8,216 bases of DNA from the NCBI RefSeq assembly GCF_035998295.1, contig NZ_DASYHS010000112.1:1-8216 (forward strand), given 5' to 3'. This DNA is from DASYHS01 sp035998295. Its GTDB lineage: Bacteria > Pseudomonadota > Alphaproteobacteria > Azospirillales > Azospirillaceae. A program made the position numbers and the translations under genes. Numbering within the stretch: the first letter of the stretch is position 1; each line of letters starts with the position of its first letter. The notes under the pieces are model-generated. The model saw nothing but the letters and a program-made list of their open reading frames with translations, was not told the origin of the DNA and searched no databases. This document shows positions 5,251-8,216 of this stretch, one piece after another.

Positions 5251-5727
5251 TCAGGCCGGGCGGAGCGGCGTCCGGACCTCGGTCGCCTCCGGATCGCCCT
5301 TCCTGCCGATTTTGTTGTACCAGCGCCGCGACCACAGCAGTCCCGCGCGCTTGGCCCGGAACGCGTTCTCCTCCATCACGCGCTTGACCCGGACCCGAGC
5401 CGCCTCGTCGCTGAGCGAACCGCCGGCGAGGCCGTTGTAGATGGCCGCGGCTTCAGCGAATTTCTTCTTGCCGAGCTTGCGCCGCTTGCCGCCGAAGCGT
5501 TCGAGGATGGAGAGCATCCGCCGGTCGATGTCGCGCTCGACGCGGATGTCGCGTCGATGCGCGACGCTCAGCAGGATTCCCCGCGCCTCCTCGGGATCGA
5601 GTTCGAAGCGTGCGATGCCGTCCTCGAGCAGACGGCGCTCCTCCGCCTTCGACAGGAAGGGACGGTCGAGGGCCGCGAGTTCCACGTAACCGCTGAAGCG
5701 CTGTTGGGCGTTGTCTTTGTTCGACAT
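5251..5727 (-). CDS. Small basic helical protein, unknown function
   Basis: A 158-residue cytoplasmic-looking protein with no signal peptide or membrane segment. It appears almost entirely alpha-helical: about 26-40 (acid/base-rich, LSKAEERRLLEDG), 44-58, 62-78, 87-99 and 106-138. A strongly basic patch (KRRKLGKKK, 80-88) and the aromatic cluster LWSRRWYNKIG (130-141) stand out; nucleic-acid or anionic-lipid binding would fit but is not shown. The ATG at 5727 has GGAGA about 8 bases upstream. It starts 33 bases after the stop of the ABC fusion gene, so it is probably in the same operon and may be a cytoplasmic partner or regulator. I do not recognise the family. It is not an MlaB-like STAS domain as far as I can judge. 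Confidence 0.8.
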   Translation of the reverse strand: MSNKDNAQQRFSGYVELAALDRPFLSKAEERRLLEDGIARFELDPEEARGILLSVAHRRDIRVERDIDRRMLSILERFGGKRRKLGKKKFAEAAAIYNGLAGGSLSDEAARVRVKRVMEENAFRAKRAGLLWSRRWYNKIGRKGDPEATEVRTPLRPA

Positions 5728-5760
5728 CCATCGTCTCCGGACCGATAGCGGGCGGTACCG

Positions 5761-7266
5761 TCATTTCCAGAATTGAAAAATTGCGACTGCAGCGTGTGAA
5801 AATAGAGTCAACGACACGCCAATCACGATGGCTTGGGCGATGGCCTCGTTGATGGAGACCACCGAGGTCTTGCGACGAAGTCCGATGACGGCGGCGGCCA
5901 GGCCACCAAGCACGGAACTGAGCAGAATCTTCCCGAGGATCCAGTAGAACTCGACGACGAGGGCCGGACCGGCCTCCGTCAGGCGCCGGAAGTAGTTCTC
6001 CTGCCAGAATTCGACGGGCTGGTCGGGAAAGAACAGCCACCACGTCTGCAGTGCCGCCCAGGCCGAGGTGACCAGTGCGACGCCCGTCAGCAGCACGAGA
6101 GAGATCACGTTGGCGCAGATCACCGACACCAGCAGGTAGCGCAATGCCGGGATGTTCAGGTTATGCATCGCCCGCAACTGCGAAGACAGCGTCCGGTTGC
6201 TGAAATCGGCCGAGATGATGGCGCTGTTGCGTGCAACGACCAGAATCGAGGCGATCAGCGGCACCGCGACGGTGGTCTGCACGAAGCCGATGCCGGCCAG
6301 GGTCTCGTCGTGCAGGATCGACTTCAGATAGCCGCCGAAGGAGTGATAATTGAAGCCGAACCAGATGGACACGAAGCCCATGATCAACCCGCCGAGCGCG
6401 AGATAGACCAGCATCGACGGGGCTGCGCACAGCACCCAGAAATACTCGGCGAAGTATCGGGCGAACCACTTCGCCGAGGATCCCCGGCGCATGCGACGAT
6501 GCCATGCGGCACTGGCCGCGTCGGCCGCGGAGGGGGCGCCGGCATTGCCGACGTCGAGCGCCATCATCTCGCGCTCGACCGTTTCCATATCCGCCGGGAT
6601 CGGGCGGATCGTGGATGTCCGCGAGTCGAGCAGCAGGACCTTGTCCGCAAGGGGCAGCAGATCCTCGACATGATGGGCGACGATGACGGCGGGGCGCCCA
6701 CTCTCCCGGCAGATGTCCTTCACGATGCCGGCCAGCCGGCGCGACGACTTGATGTCGAGGCCGGAGTTCGGCTCGTCCAGCACCAGGACCGGGTGGTCGG
6801 CCAGCATCGTCCGCGCGATCGCGACGCGCTGCTTCTGACCGCCGCTGCAGGCGGCGACCACCGTGGCCGGGTGGATGTCGGCCAGCAGCGACAGCAGGGC
6901 GTCGTTGCGTGCGAGGTCGACCGGCCCCGCGTGATCGGCGGCGATGCGCAGGTTCTCGCCGACGGTCAGGTCGTCGAACAGCGCGTTACCCTGGAACACC
7001 AAGCCGCACAGGTCGCTGCGCGTCGTCGACAGGTCGACGGAACGCCCGCCGCTTCGCAGGACGCCGGAGACCTGCCAGCGGTTTTCGCCATCCTCCAGCA
7101 ATCCGCACAGCAGATTGACGAGGCTGGTCTTGCCGCTGCCGCTCGGCCCGACCAGGAGCACGAATTCGCCTCGATGGAGGTCGAACGAGACCGCATCCAC
7201 GAGACGGGCGCCGGCAGGCGTGCGGATGGACAGGCCCTCGGCCCGCAGAACCGGATCCCCGTTCAT
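5761..7266 (-). CDS. Fused MlaF-like ATPase and MlaE-like permease
   Basis: A 501-residue single-chain ABC half-transporter. Residues 1-220 are an ATPase domain: Walker A GPSGSGKT (40-47), Q-loop glutamine 92, signature CSGGQ (140-144; the usual first Leu is Cys), Walker B LVLDEP (161-166, catalytic E165), D-loop SGLD (168-171) and switch His 198. A linker (about 221-265, with a basic RRMRRGS stretch) leads to a permease domain with membrane segments near 284-304, 322-345, 376-403, 438-465 and 473-498. The pattern VP.I.S.LV.AR (335-346), then S.QLRAM...IPALRYLL (361-379), then GK near 445 matches the MlaE permease family of retrograde/anterograde phospholipid transporters. MlaF and MlaE are normally separate genes. 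The ATG at 7266 overlaps the upstream stop by four bases (ATGA), implying translational coupling. The functional transporter is presumably a homodimer in the inner membrane. Confidence 0.88.
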   Translation of the reverse strand: MNGDPVLRAEGLSIRTPAGARLVDAVSFDLHRGEFVLLVGPSGSGKTSLVNLLCGLLEDGENRWQVSGVLRSGGRSVDLSTTRSDLCGLVFQGNALFDDLTVGENLRIAADHAGPVDLARNDALLSLLADIHPATVVAACSGGQKQRVAIARTMLADHPVLVLDEPNSGLDIKSSRRLAGIVKDICRESGRPAVIVAHHVEDLLPLADKVLLLDSRTSTIRPIPADMETVEREMMALDVGNAGAPSAADAASAAWHRRMRRGSSAKWFARYFAEYFWVLCAAPSMLVYLALGGLIMGFVSIWFGFNYHSFGGYLKSILHDETLAGIGFVQTTVAVPLIASILVVARNSAIISADFSNRTLSSQLRAMHNLNIPALRYLLVSVICANVISLVLLTGVALVTSAWAALQTWWLFFPDQPVEFWQENYFRRLTEAGPALVVEFYWILGKILLSSVLGGLAAAVIGLRRKTSVVSINEAIAQAIVIGVSLTLFSHAAVAIFQFWK

Positions 7267-8213
7267 GCCGCACCCCGCACGTCCAGAGCCTTCAGGACGA
7301 TCGCCGCCTCCGGATCGAGGCGCAGGATCCGGTCGCGATCCTCGGGCGTCACGAACAGGATCAGCCTGCCGCGGCGCTTGAGCATCATGGACTTGAAGAT
7401 CTGCGCCGCCAGAGGGTTGAGGTCGCTCTCGTTGCCGAGCCCCGCGAGGTGGCGCGGCAGCGCACTCAGCAGGTCCATCACGGCCGCCGACAGCGGCTGC
7501 AGCTCCGCGTGCAGCCTGGGGTCCTGCATCAGGTCGCCGACGACCGCCGTTGCCTGCGGATCGCGGACCAGGGCGTCGACCGTCCCGATCACGAGGCGCT
7601 CGAAGAAGCGCTGCGCCTCGACCGTCCCGAGCAGCTCGTCGCCCAGCCCCATCAGGCTCCGGCGCAGGGCGGGATCGCGCAGGGACGCCGCCACGGCCTC
7701 GCCGAAGGGGGTGTAGTCGAGACGGTAGCCGACGAGCGCACCGAACACGTTGCTCCAGTTGGCCCGGGCCATGTCCCACAACGCCTGCTCGAACCGCGGC
7801 CGCAGGGCGTCGCCGATCTCGGCCCGCACGGCGTCGCGCACGATGGGCTCGGACCGGGCGAGCAGGTCGCGGAACGCAATCTGGCTGCGCGCGTCGTCCC
7901 AGGCCGCGGCGACGGCGTCGCCGAGGACGGCGCGCAGGCGCGGCCGGTATTCACGGGTGAAGATCTCGGACGTGATCACCGCCTCGAACGACCGACCCGC
8001 CTCGTCCTGAAGGTCGCCGATGCGCGTGCGCAGCTCGGCGCGGGATTCGTCGGACGTGACCAGCCACAGCACGCCCGGCCCCGCTTCGAGGAGCAGCGCC
8101 TCGGTGGCGCCGGCCGCCTGCGCCGCCGTCGATCGGAAGAACTCGATCCGCACGACGCCGTCGTCCCCGGCCTCGGCAACCGCATGGCGGACGAAGCTGC
8201 GGTCGTCCCGCAT
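7263..8213 (-). CDS. Helical protein coupled to the ABC fusion; 5' end uncertain
   Basis: At least 316 residues. The first ATG in the window (8213) is only three bases from the edge and the frame stays open, so the true start may lie outside. Residues about 20-55 look like short strands (VVRIEFF, GVLWLVTS); the rest is mostly amphipathic helix, with recurring 'L..DP.L' segments near 178-184, 216-221 and 228-234 that suggest a repeated helical unit. The C-terminal part (SMMLKRRGRLILFVTPEDRDRIL, in pieces at 275-297) returns to a strand. No membrane helix or signal peptide is visible in this portion. The stop overlaps the ABC gene's start by four bases, so this is very likely a subunit or partner of that transporter, in the gene position where an MCE/MlaD-type protein might be expected. 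I cannot see an MCE domain here; one could lie upstream of the window. Confidence 0.75.
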   Translation of the reverse strand: MRDDRSFVRHAVAEAGDDGVVRIEFFRSTAAQAAGATEALLLEAGPGVLWLVTSDESRAELRTRIGDLQDEAGRSFEAVITSEIFTREYRPRLRAVLGDAVAAAWDDARSQIAFRDLLARSEPIVRDAVRAEIGDALRPRFEQALWDMARANWSNVFGALVGYRLDYTPFGEAVAASLRDPALRRSLMGLGDELLGTVEAQRFFERLVIGTVDALVRDPQATAVVGDLMQDPRLHAELQPLSAAVMDLLSALPRHLAGLGNESDLNPLAAQIFKSMMLKRRGRLILFVTPEDRDRILRLDPEAAIVLKALDVRGAA

Positions 8214-8216
8214 CAG

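Noticed and set aside
5833..7716. 627-codon + strand open frame antisense to the ABC fusion
   Set aside because: All ABC motifs lie on the minus strand. The + strand product is Asp/Gly/Arg/His-rich low complexity, as expected opposite a GC-rich gene.
7267..7779. Upstream N-terminal extension of the ABC fusion frame
   Set aside because: The frame stays open to 7779 but the extension is Arg/Pro-rich and overlaps the 7263-8213 gene; the ATG at 7266 immediately precedes the ATPase domain and gives the standard ATGA overlap.

Overview
The window is uniformly GC-rich (roughly two thirds G+C by eye), and its protein families point to an alphaproteobacterium, probably from the Rhodospirillales/Azospirillaceae area. 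That placement rests on composition, an MlaA-family protein and a short secreted protein ending in an 'LPNGDIIIRR'-type motif; no rRNA, tRNA or marker gene confirms it. I see no insertion sequence, integrase, CRISPR array or RNA gene. No gap between genes reaches 300 bases; the longest is the 177-base divergent spacer at 4035-4211.

Layout. (1) 107-1369, + strand: two small integral membrane proteins of unknown function and a short secreted protein, closely spaced and probably one operon. (2) 1395-4034, - strand: read 5' to 3', a membrane-anchored periplasmic adaptor of the HlyD/CusB type with a long disordered linker, then a small secreted Gly/Ala-rich protein, then an MlaA/VacJ-family protein without the usual lipobox. 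(3) 4212-4712, + strand: a secreted two-cysteine protein of unknown function, divergent from the adaptor, ending in a strong hairpin that overlaps its stop codon and also faces the next gene. (4) 4750-8213, - strand: read 5' to 3', a large helical protein running to the window edge, an ABC protein in which an MlaF-like ATPase and an MlaE-like permease are one polypeptide, a small basic helical protein, and a second small secreted Gly/Ala-rich protein.

How they may work together (inference). MlaA and MlaE/MlaF belong to systems that move phospholipid between the inner and outer membranes. This window has an MlaA-like protein, an MlaFE fusion, and an efflux-type adaptor with no pump beside it, plus two look-alike small secreted proteins, one in each block. 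MlaB, MlaC and MlaD are not visible, although the 5' end of the last block is cut off. The most interesting reading is a variant envelope lipid-transport system built on a fused MlaFE transporter, with the 316-residue coupled protein or the adaptor doing the bridging usually done by MCE proteins. The sequence supports each part separately; the functional link is only proximity.

Other structure worth noting: a 72-base imperfect palindrome inside the coding sequence of the adaptor linker, a 30-base tandem repeat inside the first small Gly/Ala-rich gene, and a roughly 20-base tandem repeat across that gene's stop codon.
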